A stretch of 64,000 bases of DNA, taken from Shewanella algicola. GTDB taxonomy: Bacteria > Pseudomonadota > Gammaproteobacteria > Enterobacterales > Shewanellaceae. Position numbers and translations under genes: made by a program. Of this stretch, positions 37,673-46,578 are shown one piece after another. The stretch's first letter is position 1. Each line of letters begins with the position of its first letter. Under the pieces are notes generated by a model that ran no database searches, was not told the origin of the DNA, and was given only the letters and a program-made list of their open reading frames with translations. Location: positions 1 through 64,000 of the forward strand of contig NZ_BMQI01000023.1 of assembly GCF_014648035.1 (NCBI RefSeq), in the 5' to 3' direction.

Positions 37673-38872
37673 TTATAGACCAAATCTAATTAAGTTTTCA
37701 ATATAAGCTTTTGCGATAGGTTCAAATCCTGGCGTTTGTGCTAGTTTGCGATAACAGGCTTTTGCTTCTGGCCATTGCTGGGCTAACCAGTAATTTTGCC
37801 CCATCAGTAATAATGCTTTCCCTTGTTGTTGATTACGCTTTTGTCGGGCGTATTTAATGTCTTTAGCCGTACCAAGTTTCAGTGCTTGTTTGCCTACTTT
37901 TTTCCATGCGTTTATTGCCTTATTATTTTGTTTTAATGCGGCAAATAATTGTCCTTGAAGTAAATAAAAATCGTCAAATAAAATGGAATTCAATTTGCTA
38001 TCAATAATAAACGATTGCATAAAGTCTAATGCCTGCTGATATTGACCGGAAAGCCATGCATACTGGGCACAAGTATAATCTTGTGTGGTAAAGGCTTGTC
38101 GGTTTTGTTGTGATTGAGATAAGCATTCGGCGGCAAAGTTATAGGCTTTCAGATTACCTAATAAGTTAACATTTACGGGTGTTTTTTCATCATTAACCAG
38201 CCGTGCGATATCTATCGCGACAGCTGCTGCCATTGGATTATCTAATCCCATTTCACTTTGAGCTAAAATTTGCCAAGCGGCTAGATTATCTGGTGCACTT
38301 TTTAACCACTGTTGTGCACTGCTTTTAGCTCCTTGCCAATGTTCCAAAGCTAATTGACTATAGCTAATCAGTGGCCACCAATGCTGCTTTACTGGCGAAA
38401 CTAATAGCTGGTCGATAACTGCTTGGTATTGTGCTAACTGATAATGCGCATAACCGATAATGTAACGAGCTTGCACGAGTAAAACTTGATCGTTATTTGA
38501 TACCAGTAATGGGGTTAATATATCAATAACCATTTGATACTGATTAGATTTTAGTAATGAATCCGCTAAGTTCATGGCTAAATTAATATCATTAGGGTAA
38601 AGCTTGTATCCTCGTGTCCAACAACTTAAAGCTTCTGTTTGCTTTTCAGTGTCAGTCAAGAGTTTGCAGCCATATTTAAACACGGTTGGATGGGGTTTTT
38701 GTTGTTCAAATAACGGCTGAATTAACTGCAAAGCTGCAGCATAATTTTCTTTTTCGAGTAATTGATTCACTTTATAAAGTTTGTTCGACTCAAAATGACT
38801 GAGCTCGCGAGATTGTGCATTAACACCAACTAGTAACAACAATATAAAGGCGATAAGGGTAAGGTGCTTCAT
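37673..38872 (-). CDS. TPR-containing periplasmic protein at the end of the TonB operon
   Basis: 399 residues with a signal peptide (LTLIAFILLLLVGVNAQS) and several degenerate tetratricopeptide repeats (for example AALQLIQPLFEQQKPHPTVFKYGC and YQMVIDILTPLL). TPR proteins close TonB2/TonB3-type clusters in Vibrio and Shewanella and are thought to assist the TonB complex at the envelope. It lies six bases after tonB. The specific partner is unknown. Confidence 0.85.
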   Translation of the reverse strand: MKHLTLIAFILLLLVGVNAQSRELSHFESNKLYKVNQLLEKENYAAALQLIQPLFEQQKPHPTVFKYGCKLLTDTEKQTEALSCWTRGYKLYPNDINLAMNLADSLLKSNQYQMVIDILTPLLVSNNDQVLLVQARYIIGYAHYQLAQYQAVIDQLLVSPVKQHWWPLISYSQLALEHWQGAKSSAQQWLKSAPDNLAAWQILAQSEMGLDNPMAAAVAIDIARLVNDEKTPVNVNLLGNLKAYNFAAECLSQSQQNRQAFTTQDYTCAQYAWLSGQYQQALDFMQSFIIDSKLNSILFDDFYLLQGQLFAALKQNNKAINAWKKVGKQALKLGTAKDIKYARQKRNQQQGKALLLMGQNYWLAQQWPEAKACYRKLAQTPGFEPIAKAYIENLIRFGL

Positions 38873-38878
38873 TTTAAG

Positions 38879-39520
38879 TTAATTGACCTTAAAGTTAATG
38901 GGAACATCAACAAAAACCTTAACGGCCTCGCCAGATAATATTGCCGGTTTAAAGCGCCATTTTCGTGCGGCTTGGGTGGCAGAATCATCAAATACTTTTG
39001 CAGGATTTGACTCTACCACATTCACTTGGCTTACCAAGCCATTCGCTTCAACTATCAGTCGTAATAGTACTCTGCCGCCGTCTTTGTATTTTCGTCCTGC
39101 AATGGGCATTTGTGGTTGAATATATTTTAGTAATTCAGGCGGTTGATCGACATCTTTTATGCCCATCGTCATAGGCCCAAGGCTGGGTAGGGGAGTACTC
39201 TCCATTGACGGCGCGGTAAAAACGGGTTGCTGTATTGGCGTGTCAGCGACATTAGCCATAGTGGGTAAATTCATGGTGAGTGGCGGAGCGACTTTTGCCG
39301 TGGTATGGGTTAATTCCACCGTTTCTATTTTCGGTGATTTGGGCTGTTCGATTTCAGGTAACACCATTTCTAAAGTGGCAGGTTTATTATCTATTAATCG
39401 TTGCGAAGGTTTGTGATTTAAAGCGTTGGGCAGATAAAAGCACAGCAAAATGGTGAGTCCAATTGATAATAATAATCGGACACTCACCATCGCTATTTTA
39501 TAATGTGGCTTTTGTTTCAT
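38879..39520 (-). CDS. tonB: TonB family energy-transduction protein
   Basis: 213 residues: one N-terminal membrane anchor (VRLLLSIGLTILLCFYL), a proline-containing periplasmic spacer and a C-terminal TonB domain (about 130-213; GRVLLRLIVEANGLVSQVNVVESNP ... ATQAARKWRFKPA). It carries proton-motive energy from ExbB/ExbD to outer-membrane receptors. The start overlaps the exbD stop. It is a TonB2/TonB3-like short form rather than the classical longer TonB. It most likely serves the receptor at the head of this operon; the receptor at 30573 has no TonB of its own nearby and could also use it. Confidence 0.93.
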   Translation of the reverse strand: MKQKPHYKIAMVSVRLLLSIGLTILLCFYLPNALNHKPSQRLIDNKPATLEMVLPEIEQPKSPKIETVELTHTTAKVAPPLTMNLPTMANVADTPIQQPVFTAPSMESTPLPSLGPMTMGIKDVDQPPELLKYIQPQMPIAGRKYKDGGRVLLRLIVEANGLVSQVNVVESNPAKVFDDSATQAARKWRFKPAILSGEAVKVFVDVPINFKVN

Positions 39521-39921
39521 TAGTCACTCTCGGACGCAACAGAACTAAAGCTTATTCCGGCTTTTTTGGCTATGTCGAGTACTTTTATTGTCACCCCTGT
39601 AGGACAATTAGTATCCGCAACAATCAATAATTTTATTTTGGGTGTTTGGGTAACAATTTGTTGTAATTTACCGGGTAAATAATAGATATCTATTTCTTTA
39701 GATTCGAAGTACACCCTTCCAGTGGTATCTAATGTCACTATGATGGGGCTACCCTCAACTCGGGATGCTGTACTGGCATATGGACGGTGTATTTCAACGG
39801 CAGACTGTTGCACAAAATTGGTCGATACAATAAAGAAAATGAGCAGGATGAATACCACATCAAGCATGGGAGTCATATTGATCTCAGGATCTTTATCTTG
39901 TCTAAAGCGATCACTCAGCAT
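39520..39921 (-). CDS. exbD: ExbD/TolR family biopolymer transport protein
   Basis: 133 residues with the ExbD pattern: a short cytoplasmic start (DPEINMTPMLDVVFILLIFFIV) with the conserved membrane Asp needed for proton use, one helix and a periplasmic domain. It forms the TonB motor with ExbB. It overlaps both neighbours in the operon. Confidence 0.94.
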   Translation of the reverse strand: MLSDRFRQDKDPEINMTPMLDVVFILLIFFIVSTNFVQQSAVEIHRPYASTASRVEGSPIIVTLDTTGRVYFESKEIDIYYLPGKLQQIVTQTPKIKLLIVADTNCPTGVTIKVLDIAKKAGISFSSVASESD

Positions 39922-40432
39922 GGTAACTTCTTACAAGATCGACATCTTGAATTTTGTTCAATTTTCTTTGCCAGAAAAACGCCAATAATGCCCCGCTTAA
40001 CCCAATAAAAAGGCCAGTTTGAGTCGTGACCATTGCCATGGATATCCCTGCTGAAATGATCGCCGGATCATGAAAACCGTAGTTCGCACCCGCAGTAAAC
40101 ATGGCGATCATACCACTAACGGTACCGAGTAAACCTAATAACGGTGCAACCATAGATAACAATTTTACGCCTTGAAGATCAAAATGTTGTTGTTGATAAG
40201 CTTGTCTTAAAGCTATCGAATCAAGTCGATGATTAAGCCAGTCCGGACAAGTTTGCGTTGTCGTGCGGGTATAAGATAAATCATATGACTTGAATACAAT
40301 TTGACTTGCCAGCCATAACATCCACAAACAACAACCAAAAAGTGGCCACATGATGATTCCGCCAACGTCAATAAATGCGAGCAGTGAATGTTCAAACTGG
40401 CTAATAGAATAAATAATATTATCGATTGTCAT
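39911..40432 (-). CDS. exbB: ExbB (MotA/TolQ/ExbB proton channel family)
   Basis: About 173 residues with three membrane helices and the family segment LLSMVAPLLGLLGTVSGMIAMF. It forms the proton-conducting pentamer with ExbD. The ATG at 40432 is preferred over the in-frame TTG at 40450. The start lies within the end of the TtpC gene (14-base overlap), and the end overlaps exbD. Confidence 0.93.
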   Translation of the reverse strand: MTIDNIIYSISQFEHSLLAFIDVGGIIMWPLFGCCLWMLWLASQIVFKSYDLSYTRTTTQTCPDWLNHRLDSIALRQAYQQQHFDLQGVKLLSMVAPLLGLLGTVSGMIAMFTAGANYGFHDPAIISAGISMAMVTTQTGLFIGLSGALLAFFWQRKLNKIQDVDLVRSYHAE

Positions 40433-41870
40433 GTTTATCACCAGATTCAATAAACAATGCTAGTAATAGCGCCGCTTGTTGTTCCATATTCAAGCTAAGG
40501 GCTTGTGCGCGGCGTTTTAATGGGTAATGAAGTAATAGTAACGGTAGTGCAACCAGTAAACCTGCCTGAGTTGTGATTAATGCTTTACTAATGCCTTGTG
40601 ATAATAATTTAGGATCGCTATTTCCAAATTCGGTCAGTGATTGGAAAGTTTCAATCATACCCGATACCGTACCAAGTAAGCCTAACATAGGCGCCATAGC
40701 CGCCAGTAAAGCGATAAAGCCTAACCCTCGTTCAAATTTAGACATCTGTTTCAGCATGAGTTGCTTCAGTCTGAGGTCCATCGATTCAACACTTGAATCG
40801 ATGGCCATAGCGTTTGCGAGTACCGATGCCGCAGGGGTGCGCGAGGCTTCTAACAATTGTTGTTTTATCAAGCTTAAATCAGTATTTTCTACGTTATCTT
40901 CATTGACTGAATTATCTTCGTTGGCTGAGTTATCTTCGTTGGCTAAATGGGTTAACGGTCGCCATCTAAACAATACAATGGCTCGCCATAAAGCAATGAT
41001 GACACCAATTAAAGCTAAAATTAGGATAGGCCATAACACTTCTCCGCCCTTTTTTACCCAATCAATAACGGTTTGTTTATCAGCCAAACTTGGTAGCATC
41101 CGCCCTTGGCTTAAATCGAGCGGCAATAATTGCGATTGATTATTTAACCACTGATTGATGTTGTGACTTATTGTCGAATTATTGGGGGCTATTGCCGTGG
41201 GTAATTTATCGGTAAACATAATGAATTTTGGTGTTTTTGTGGCAGTAACCGCCATTAACCCACCAATAACGCTGAGTTTTTCGTCACTTACGTGGCCATC
41301 TTCAAAGCTAATAGGCGTATTAGTTTTTGCGACTTCAGCGGTCATTTTCATATCATCAACAGCATAAGTGACTAATTCATTTAAGCGGGCTAAGTTTGGA
41401 AAGCCAAGATGGGATTGGGCTTTTTCCAATGACTGCCGTCTTTGCGGCTCAATTAGCTGAGTCGGACTCTGTTGCCATTGTTGCGATAGGCTGCGGATCG
41501 TTTTTTGATATGCTCCTTGGACTAGCTTCATATCATCAACAATACTTTGATAATCGTTGGTTAAGGTATTTTTTTGCGCGCTTAATGTGGCTATTTTTTG
41601 ATTAATAGCCGCGAGCTTTTGTTTTTTATCACTTAAGCGCTGGTCTAAACCTTGTTGATTACTTTTTACGTCAGATATTTCTTGTTTAAGTCGGCCACGC
41701 CATTGCTGATTTTGTTGATTGAGCGCTTTTGCGTGAGTGTCCACTGCCTGATCAATTTGGCTGTATTTATCACTTTGCGGTATGATTTCTTCTTTTTCTA
41801 ATGCCACAGCATTTGGCACACTGATTAAGATTGTGAGGCTCAGGAGTAAAATAATTAATATTGCTTTCAT
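40419..41870 (-). CDS. TtpC-like MotA/TolQ/ExbB protein with long periplasmic N-terminal part
   Basis: 483 residues: signal peptide (LIILLLSLTILISVPNAVA), a coiled-coil periplasmic region (about 30-150), a globular region, then three helices of the ExbB type (LGLLGTVSGMIETF; ITTQAGLLVALPLLLL). TtpC proteins are required by TonB2-type systems of Vibrio. The cytoplasmic loop contains a three-unit 18-base tandem repeat (40894-40947) encoding NEDNS-type hexapeptides. It follows the DUF3450 gene with a one-base overlap. Confidence 0.9.
   Translation of the reverse strand: MKAILIILLLSLTILISVPNAVALEKEEIIPQSDKYSQIDQAVDTHAKALNQQNQQWRGRLKQEISDVKSNQQGLDQRLSDKKQKLAAINQKIATLSAQKNTLTNDYQSIVDDMKLVQGAYQKTIRSLSQQWQQSPTQLIEPQRRQSLEKAQSHLGFPNLARLNELVTYAVDDMKMTAEVAKTNTPISFEDGHVSDEKLSVIGGLMAVTATKTPKFIMFTDKLPTAIAPNNSTISHNINQWLNNQSQLLPLDLSQGRMLPSLADKQTVIDWVKKGGEVLWPILILALIGVIIALWRAIVLFRWRPLTHLANEDNSANEDNSVNEDNVENTDLSLIKQQLLEASRTPAASVLANAMAIDSSVESMDLRLKQLMLKQMSKFERGLGFIALLAAMAPMLGLLGTVSGMIETFQSLTEFGNSDPKLLSQGISKALITTQAGLLVALPLLLLHYPLKRRAQALSLNMEQQAALLLALFIESGDKHDNR
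40894..40947 (-). repeat. Three 18-bp tandem repeats in the TtpC gene
   Basis: Units at 40894-40911, 40912-40929 and 40930-40947, each beginning TTATCTTC on the plus strand, encode NEDNSV/NEDNSA-like hexapeptides in frame. The last two differ at only three positions. Confidence 0.85.
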
Positions 41871-42673
41871 TATCTTTGCACTCCCAATGGAACATTGACG
41901 ATTTCAGCAATTTGCTTGTTCATGGTAATGGCCATTGCCAATCTTAAATCGCCTTGTTCGTTGATTGGTATGCTATTCCATTGGCGAGTTTTGCGATCAA
42001 ACCAGCCAAATTGTTGTTCATCTGGGGTCATGTAAAACCAAGCTAAGCGACCTAAAAGTAACAAGTTAACTTGCATCGGTTTTTCATCTATTACGATCAC
42101 ATCTTGGTTTACTTGTTGACCATATCCATAAGCCACTTCAATACTGATAACTTCCAATAAACGTCTAAAACGTTCTGCTAATGGCAATTCACTTTTATCC
42201 ATTGCGCTACGTAAAAACGCTAAACGTCGTTTACGTTCATCAAAATCAAACGGTAAATCAGAAAATACTTGTTGCTCTAACATGGCATACCAAACCTCTA
42301 ATTGAGGCTCAAGTTGCTGCTTTAGCACATTAATTGTATCAATATCTTGTTGTAACTGAACGACTTCTGCTTGTAGAGACTGTAAGTTTTTTTGTTTTTT
42401 TTGCAGTTGGTATTCAGTCCAATAGAGTTCGCCTAAGCTTTGCTGTTGCTCAGATAAAGCATGCATTTTTTGTTGCTGCCAATCAGCAGCTTCTTGCCCT
42501 AATTGAACCGATTGTTGTATCGGCTGTTGTATTTTTTCTGCCCATTGTTCGGCTAAAGCATCAACGGAAAATTGTTCGTTTACCTGTTTAGTGTCACTCT
42601 CCATTGTTAAATTGCTAAGTAATAATAAGCAGCAGGGTAATACAGCATTTAGTGTCATTCGACTTGTCATCAT
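41870..42673 (-). CDS. DUF3450 family periplasmic protein
   Basis: 267 residues with an N-terminal signal segment and a long coiled coil (about 65-125, KKQKNLQSLQAEVVQLQQDIDTI), then the DUF3450 region (DFDERKRRLAFLRSAMDKSELPLAERFRRLLEVI). DUF3450 genes regularly stand before ttpC-exbB-exbD-tonB, and the protein is presumed to belong to that complex. It overlaps the preceding ResB-like gene by four bases. Confidence 0.88.
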   Translation of the reverse strand: MMTSRMTLNAVLPCCLLLLSNLTMESDTKQVNEQFSVDALAEQWAEKIQQPIQQSVQLGQEAADWQQQKMHALSEQQQSLGELYWTEYQLQKKQKNLQSLQAEVVQLQQDIDTINVLKQQLEPQLEVWYAMLEQQVFSDLPFDFDERKRRLAFLRSAMDKSELPLAERFRRLLEVISIEVAYGYGQQVNQDVIVIDEKPMQVNLLLLGRLAWFYMTPDEQQFGWFDRKTRQWNSIPINEQGDLRLAMAITMNKQIAEIVNVPLGVQR

Positions 42674-43491
42674 CGAGTTCCTTTTTTATATGAACGGCGC
42701 CAAAACACAAATCCTTGAATGAATAGGCTTAATAGTAATAATCCATAACAAGCAAAAAAGTAGTTTACTAACGGGTTATGAACGGCAACCACTTTGACAT
42801 GCACCCCAAGATTATCCTTTTGATAAGGGATACTAAAATCGGTCACAGTGAGGTATAAATCATCTACTCTAAACTGGCGCATAAATTCAGCGTCACCACT
42901 GACTTTTTTATGGCCATCATCAACAATAAAATGAGCCTTATTTTTACGTGGATCAAATTCTGCTACGCTGCGACGAGTAATTCTGCCAGCAGGACTTTTG
43001 CCTGTTTCATCTTCTTTAATAAGTGAAATATCATCTTGATAATCCACATTGGTCAGTTGTATTTGATAATGGCCACTGGAGAAATGTTGGCCTTGATGCA
43101 ACACCGCGCTATCGTGTCCATGAATAAACACCAAATCGATGCCATGAAATAAAAAAACCAGTAGGGTGAGAACATGTATGGGTAGCATCATTATCCGTGG
43201 GCTATGCCAACGCTTTCGACGCCAAGTTGGCCATAAATCGCGCCAAGAACACAAAGCCGTATTCATACCTAATAACACCATTAATCCGACTAACCCAATG
43301 AGCCACACCGCAACCACTGGGGCCGTTGCTAAAGGTTGTAACCACTGAGACATGGGGAAATCATTTAAAAGTTTAAATACTTGTCTTGATGCTTCATGCT
43401 CACTAACGGCCATACCTGCAGCAAACCATAGAGAAACAAGGACTAATAAGACAAATGCTAAGCGCATTGAAAATAACCAGTTCATCTTCAT
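42670..43491 (-). CDS. ResB/Ccs1-like membrane protein
   Basis: 273 residues with about four membrane helices: an N-terminal helix (LAFVLLVLVSLWFAAGMAV), a second (VVAVWLIGLVGLMVLLGM), a third with histidines (MMLPIHVLTLLVFLFHGIDL), a soluble extracytoplasmic part (about 130-240) and a C-terminal helix (VNYFFACYGLLLLSLFIQGF). The order resembles ResB/Ccs1, the partner of CcsA in System II cytochrome c maturation, but it is shorter than usual ResB. Gene overlap with the preceding WWD-like gene supports a pair. The assignment is by pattern, not by alignment. Confidence 0.6.
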   Translation of the reverse strand: MKMNWLFSMRLAFVLLVLVSLWFAAGMAVSEHEASRQVFKLLNDFPMSQWLQPLATAPVVAVWLIGLVGLMVLLGMNTALCSWRDLWPTWRRKRWHSPRIMMLPIHVLTLLVFLFHGIDLVFIHGHDSAVLHQGQHFSSGHYQIQLTNVDYQDDISLIKEDETGKSPAGRITRRSVAEFDPRKNKAHFIVDDGHKKVSGDAEFMRQFRVDDLYLTVTDFSIPYQKDNLGVHVKVVAVHNPLVNYFFACYGLLLLSLFIQGFVFWRRSYKKGTR

Positions 43492-44180
43492 ATTAATCGA
43501 TATCCCAACATCAGTAAGCTAATAAAACCTAATACAACCGCCTTTCCCATACACAGTGCGCTGACATTGGAAAACCACGCTTTAGGGATGTGAAATACCA
43601 AAATAAACAACAGGTAAGTTAATGCCGATAAGAAAAAGTGGCCGCTCCAGCTCCAACTGCGCCCCCAGCCGATAAATGCCCAATAACTTCCCGCAATCTC
43701 ACCGCCTAAATAAGCAGTTCCTGCAAATAAACTTAATAGGTGGCTATGGCTTTCTAAATTGGCCTCACTGCGTAAAGCTTGTATTAAATAACCTAAACAT
43801 GCCGCAATGGCTAAACCCAAGGCTAATGGCCGTGATAAGAAAAATAATTGTGCCCAAATGGAGGTTAGCATGGCGCCACTATCTTTAGGCTGAGTAAGCA
43901 TTTGACTGTACATCAACATTGCAATTGCCAGCGCACATAAGATAAACACATAATTTATTTGCGCACGGTTTTGTAAACTTAAGAAAATCACCGACAGCAT
44001 ACATATCAAGGCTGTGGCGACTAAATAAACTATTTCACTGCTAGCAGGAAATAGCAGACTATTGGCATTAATGAGGGTTAATATAAATATTGCTAAACCA
44101 AGCAAAGCAACATTAGCTAATCGCACCGATAATCTTGTTTTGCTCGTGGTTGCAATAGACCTTAAACTTGTTTCACTCAT
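43488..44180 (-). CDS. CcsA/CcmC-like membrane protein with degenerate WWD motif
   Basis: 230 residues with about seven membrane helices. The segment GSYWAFIGWGRSWSWSGHF resembles the tryptophan-rich WWD haem-binding motif of CcsA/CcmC (typically WGxxWxWDPKE), but the Asp is replaced by Ser. A histidine after the next helix (LVFHIP) matches the position of the second CcsA haem-ligand His, while the first is not evident. It is shorter than known CcsA. It sits between the ABC ATPase gene and the ResB-like gene. A haem or porphyrin role is likely from the family; what it does in an uptake operon is unknown. Confidence 0.6.
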   Translation of the reverse strand: MSETSLRSIATTSKTRLSVRLANVALLGLAIFILTLINANSLLFPASSEIVYLVATALICMLSVIFLSLQNRAQINYVFILCALAIAMLMYSQMLTQPKDSGAMLTSIWAQLFFLSRPLALGLAIAACLGYLIQALRSEANLESHSHLLSLFAGTAYLGGEIAGSYWAFIGWGRSWSWSGHFFLSALTYLLFILVFHIPKAWFSNVSALCMGKAVVLGFISLLMLGYRLI

Positions 44181-44209
44181 GTTATTTATTCTCTTATTAA
44201 CGCTTGTTA

Positions 44210-45532
44210 TTAAGTCTGGGTATATTCCTGATTATTCTTCGCAAATCGTATTAGTTTTTCCAATACATCAATGTCTGTAATATTGATGACTTGAGGATGA
44301 TGTAAAGACCAATGTCGGCAAACTTGGCTGACTAAATTGGGCCTAACGACCCAAATATGCCGACTTCCCGGCATGGCTAACAATGGTGCTATTTGATGAC
44401 CAAATCCATGTCCGTTTAGCTCCATTGGGCCTATTTCATCGATAATACAGACCGTTTTTGTGTGGATGTCTTTTGGCGATAATGCCTTAATACCTAATGC
44501 CATACCTTGTTCTGTAAAATAAAATCGAGTCTTGGTTTTTTTATCCAATACGCCAGTACGGTGGCCGAACAAGCAGCGTTCATTTGTTGCAATATCGACA
44601 ATGTCGCTACTGAACCTTTGGCCGTCTTTCATCTCCCCAGGGCAGAGTATTCCCGCCAGAGGAATGCCGTCTTTGTGACATTGCTGAATCAATTCGGTAA
44701 GCAGTGTTGTTTTGCCGCTGCCGCTTTCGCCAGTAATAATCACCACCTTGCTTGGGGCTTGCCCTAATACATTTTGGGGAATAAAAAACTCTGTCTGAGC
44801 GACTTGGTAGCTAGTGGCAGGGATGCCATAAAGGCGACTAATATTTTCACTGGTCATCACCACATCTCGCTCACCATAATTAAGCACTTTGCCATCTTCT
44901 AGCAGCAGTACCTTATCCGCGTAAAGTTGGGCCAAATTGGGGTCATGTAAAATGGCGATAACGGCAGTATTTAATTCAATACAGCTGCGCTTAACTTGAG
45001 ATAACACTTGATAACGATGACGAAAATCAAGGTGGTTTGTGGGTTCATCAAGTAGCAGTAAACGGTTACTTTGAAATAATGCTCTGGCTAATAAAACTAA
45101 CTGCCGCTCGCCACCAGATAAGCGGTTGTAATCACTTTGAGCCAACCCGCCAACATCTAATAATTGCATAATGCTTTTTGCATCAATCACATCTTGCTCT
45201 GATGGTGATTCGAAAGTGGAAATAAAGGGTGTTCGCCCCATTACCACCATTTCTAAAGCGGTAAAAGCAAATGCAGTTTCTTGTTGCTGAGGCACCAATG
45301 CCATTTGCATGGCGATGTCAGCACGAGACATATCACTTAATGGACGTTGATTTAACAATATAGAGCCATTACTTGGGCGAGTTAAACCGCATAAGCAGTT
45401 CATCAATGTGGTTTTACCGGCACCATTTGCGCCTAAAATAGCTAAAAACTCACCGGGTTTTAACTCAAAACTGACATTGTCTAATAAAAGTTTATCGCCA
45501 ATAGCAAAGCTAATATCAAATACCTTGAGCAT
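44210..45532 (-). CDS. FecE/BtuD-type ABC ATPase fused to a THEP1-like P-loop NTPase
   Basis: 440 residues. Residues 1-255 form an ABC ATPase of the iron-siderophore/cobalamin class (Walker A GANGAGKTT, signature LSGGERQL, Walker B RLLLLDEPTNHLDF). From about 265 a second P-loop domain begins (VVIITGESGSGKTTLLTEL) with its own Walker B-like VCIIDEIGPMELNGHGF, resembling THEP1/COG1618 nucleoside-triphosphatases. The first domain powers the FecCD permease encoded upstream (shared base at the junction). The second domain may act in cofactor or metal-chelate processing. The fusion is unusual for FecE-type proteins. Confidence 0.88.
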   Translation of the reverse strand: MLKVFDISFAIGDKLLLDNVSFELKPGEFLAILGANGAGKTTLMNCLCGLTRPSNGSILLNQRPLSDMSRADIAMQMALVPQQQETAFAFTALEMVVMGRTPFISTFESPSEQDVIDAKSIMQLLDVGGLAQSDYNRLSGGERQLVLLARALFQSNRLLLLDEPTNHLDFRHRYQVLSQVKRSCIELNTAVIAILHDPNLAQLYADKVLLLEDGKVLNYGERDVVMTSENISRLYGIPATSYQVAQTEFFIPQNVLGQAPSKVVIITGESGSGKTTLLTELIQQCHKDGIPLAGILCPGEMKDGQRFSSDIVDIATNERCLFGHRTGVLDKKTKTRFYFTEQGMALGIKALSPKDIHTKTVCIIDEIGPMELNGHGFGHQIAPLLAMPGSRHIWVVRPNLVSQVCRHWSLHHPQVINITDIDVLEKLIRFAKNNQEYTQT

Positions 45533-46578
45533 TAGTAAGAGCCTCCTTGGCGGAACCGGAATAATAAGAAAGCAAACAAAGGGGCGCCAACTAAAGAGGT
45601 GACAATCCCAATGGGGATTTCCATGGTGAAACTTGATCTTGCAACACTGTCAGCTAGCAGTAGAAAAATCGCGCCAATTGAAGTGGAAAGGGGGATGACA
45701 CGCATATTATTCGCCCCAGCAAAGGTGCGTACCATATGCGGAACCACCAAGCCAATCCATGCCACTTGTCCGACGGTTGCCACGCAAGATGCCACAATAA
45801 AGGAGCTAATAATAATTAATACTAAGCGTAATTTTGCAGGTTCTATGCCTAAACTGCGGCTTTGTTGGTCACCCAAACAGAGAACATTCAAACGATAACG
45901 CAGTGAGTGAATTAGCCCATATCCAATAACGACCGGTACAGCCAGTTGCGCTACAGTACTCCAGCTACTGGCAGACAAGGAGCCCATTAACCAAAAGACA
46001 ATTGCGGGTAATTCGCCATAAGGATCGGCGAGTGCTTTTAGCATGGTTAAGCCTGAACCAAATATTGACCCGATAATAATACCGGTCATTAACATCAACA
46101 ATATGCTATTGCTGCCAAATTTTCTGGCCATAAACATCGCAACGCAAGCGGCTGATAATCCACAAACAAAAGCGAGTAACTGTACGGTGTACCAGCTACT
46201 TCCAGGCAGAATAAGCCCCATAGCGGCACCAAACATACAACCCGATGCCACCCCTAGAATATCAGGTGACACTAACGGGTTTCGAAATACGCCTTGATAA
46301 ACAGCGCCAGAAACCGCAAGGCCAGCACCCACTATCAATGCGGTGAGTAACCGTGGAAAACGAATCAGTAAAATAATCCGTTCTTGTTGGGTTAACTCTT
46401 CAGATACTTGCCCCGTCATCATTAAATCAATGAGTACCGAAGGCAGCTTTTGTATGGCACTTAACAAATCACTTGGATTAATAGCAAATCGCCCAGCATA
46501 CAACCCAACTAAAAGAATGATGATTGCAACCGCTACCGATTGAATGGACAATAATGTGTATTTTTTGATTACTGGCAT
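45532..46578 (-). CDS. FecCD/BtuC-type ABC transporter permease
   Basis: 348 residues with about ten membrane helices and the FecCD family core (LIVGAGLAVSGAVYQGVFRNPLVSPDILGVASG ... GQVAWIGLVVPHMVRTF). It would form a homodimeric channel importing an iron chelate, haem, cobalamin or metal-oxyanion complex. It overlaps the binding-protein gene upstream by ten bases and is coupled to the ATPase downstream. Substrate cannot be read from the sequence. Confidence 0.92.
   Translation of the reverse strand: MPVIKKYTLLSIQSVAVAIIILLVGLYAGRFAINPSDLLSAIQKLPSVLIDLMMTGQVSEELTQQERIILLIRFPRLLTALIVGAGLAVSGAVYQGVFRNPLVSPDILGVASGCMFGAAMGLILPGSSWYTVQLLAFVCGLSAACVAMFMARKFGSNSILLMLMTGIIIGSIFGSGLTMLKALADPYGELPAIVFWLMGSLSASSWSTVAQLAVPVVIGYGLIHSLRYRLNVLCLGDQQSRSLGIEPAKLRLVLIIISSFIVASCVATVGQVAWIGLVVPHMVRTFAGANNMRVIPLSTSIGAIFLLLADSVARSSFTMEIPIGIVTSLVGAPLFAFLLFRFRQGGSY

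Noticed and set aside
40573..41139. A 188-codon open frame on the plus strand opposite TtpC
   Set aside because: It is antisense to a well-supported TtpC/ExbB-family gene, has no ribosome site and no recognisable domain; its length follows from codon bias of the real gene.
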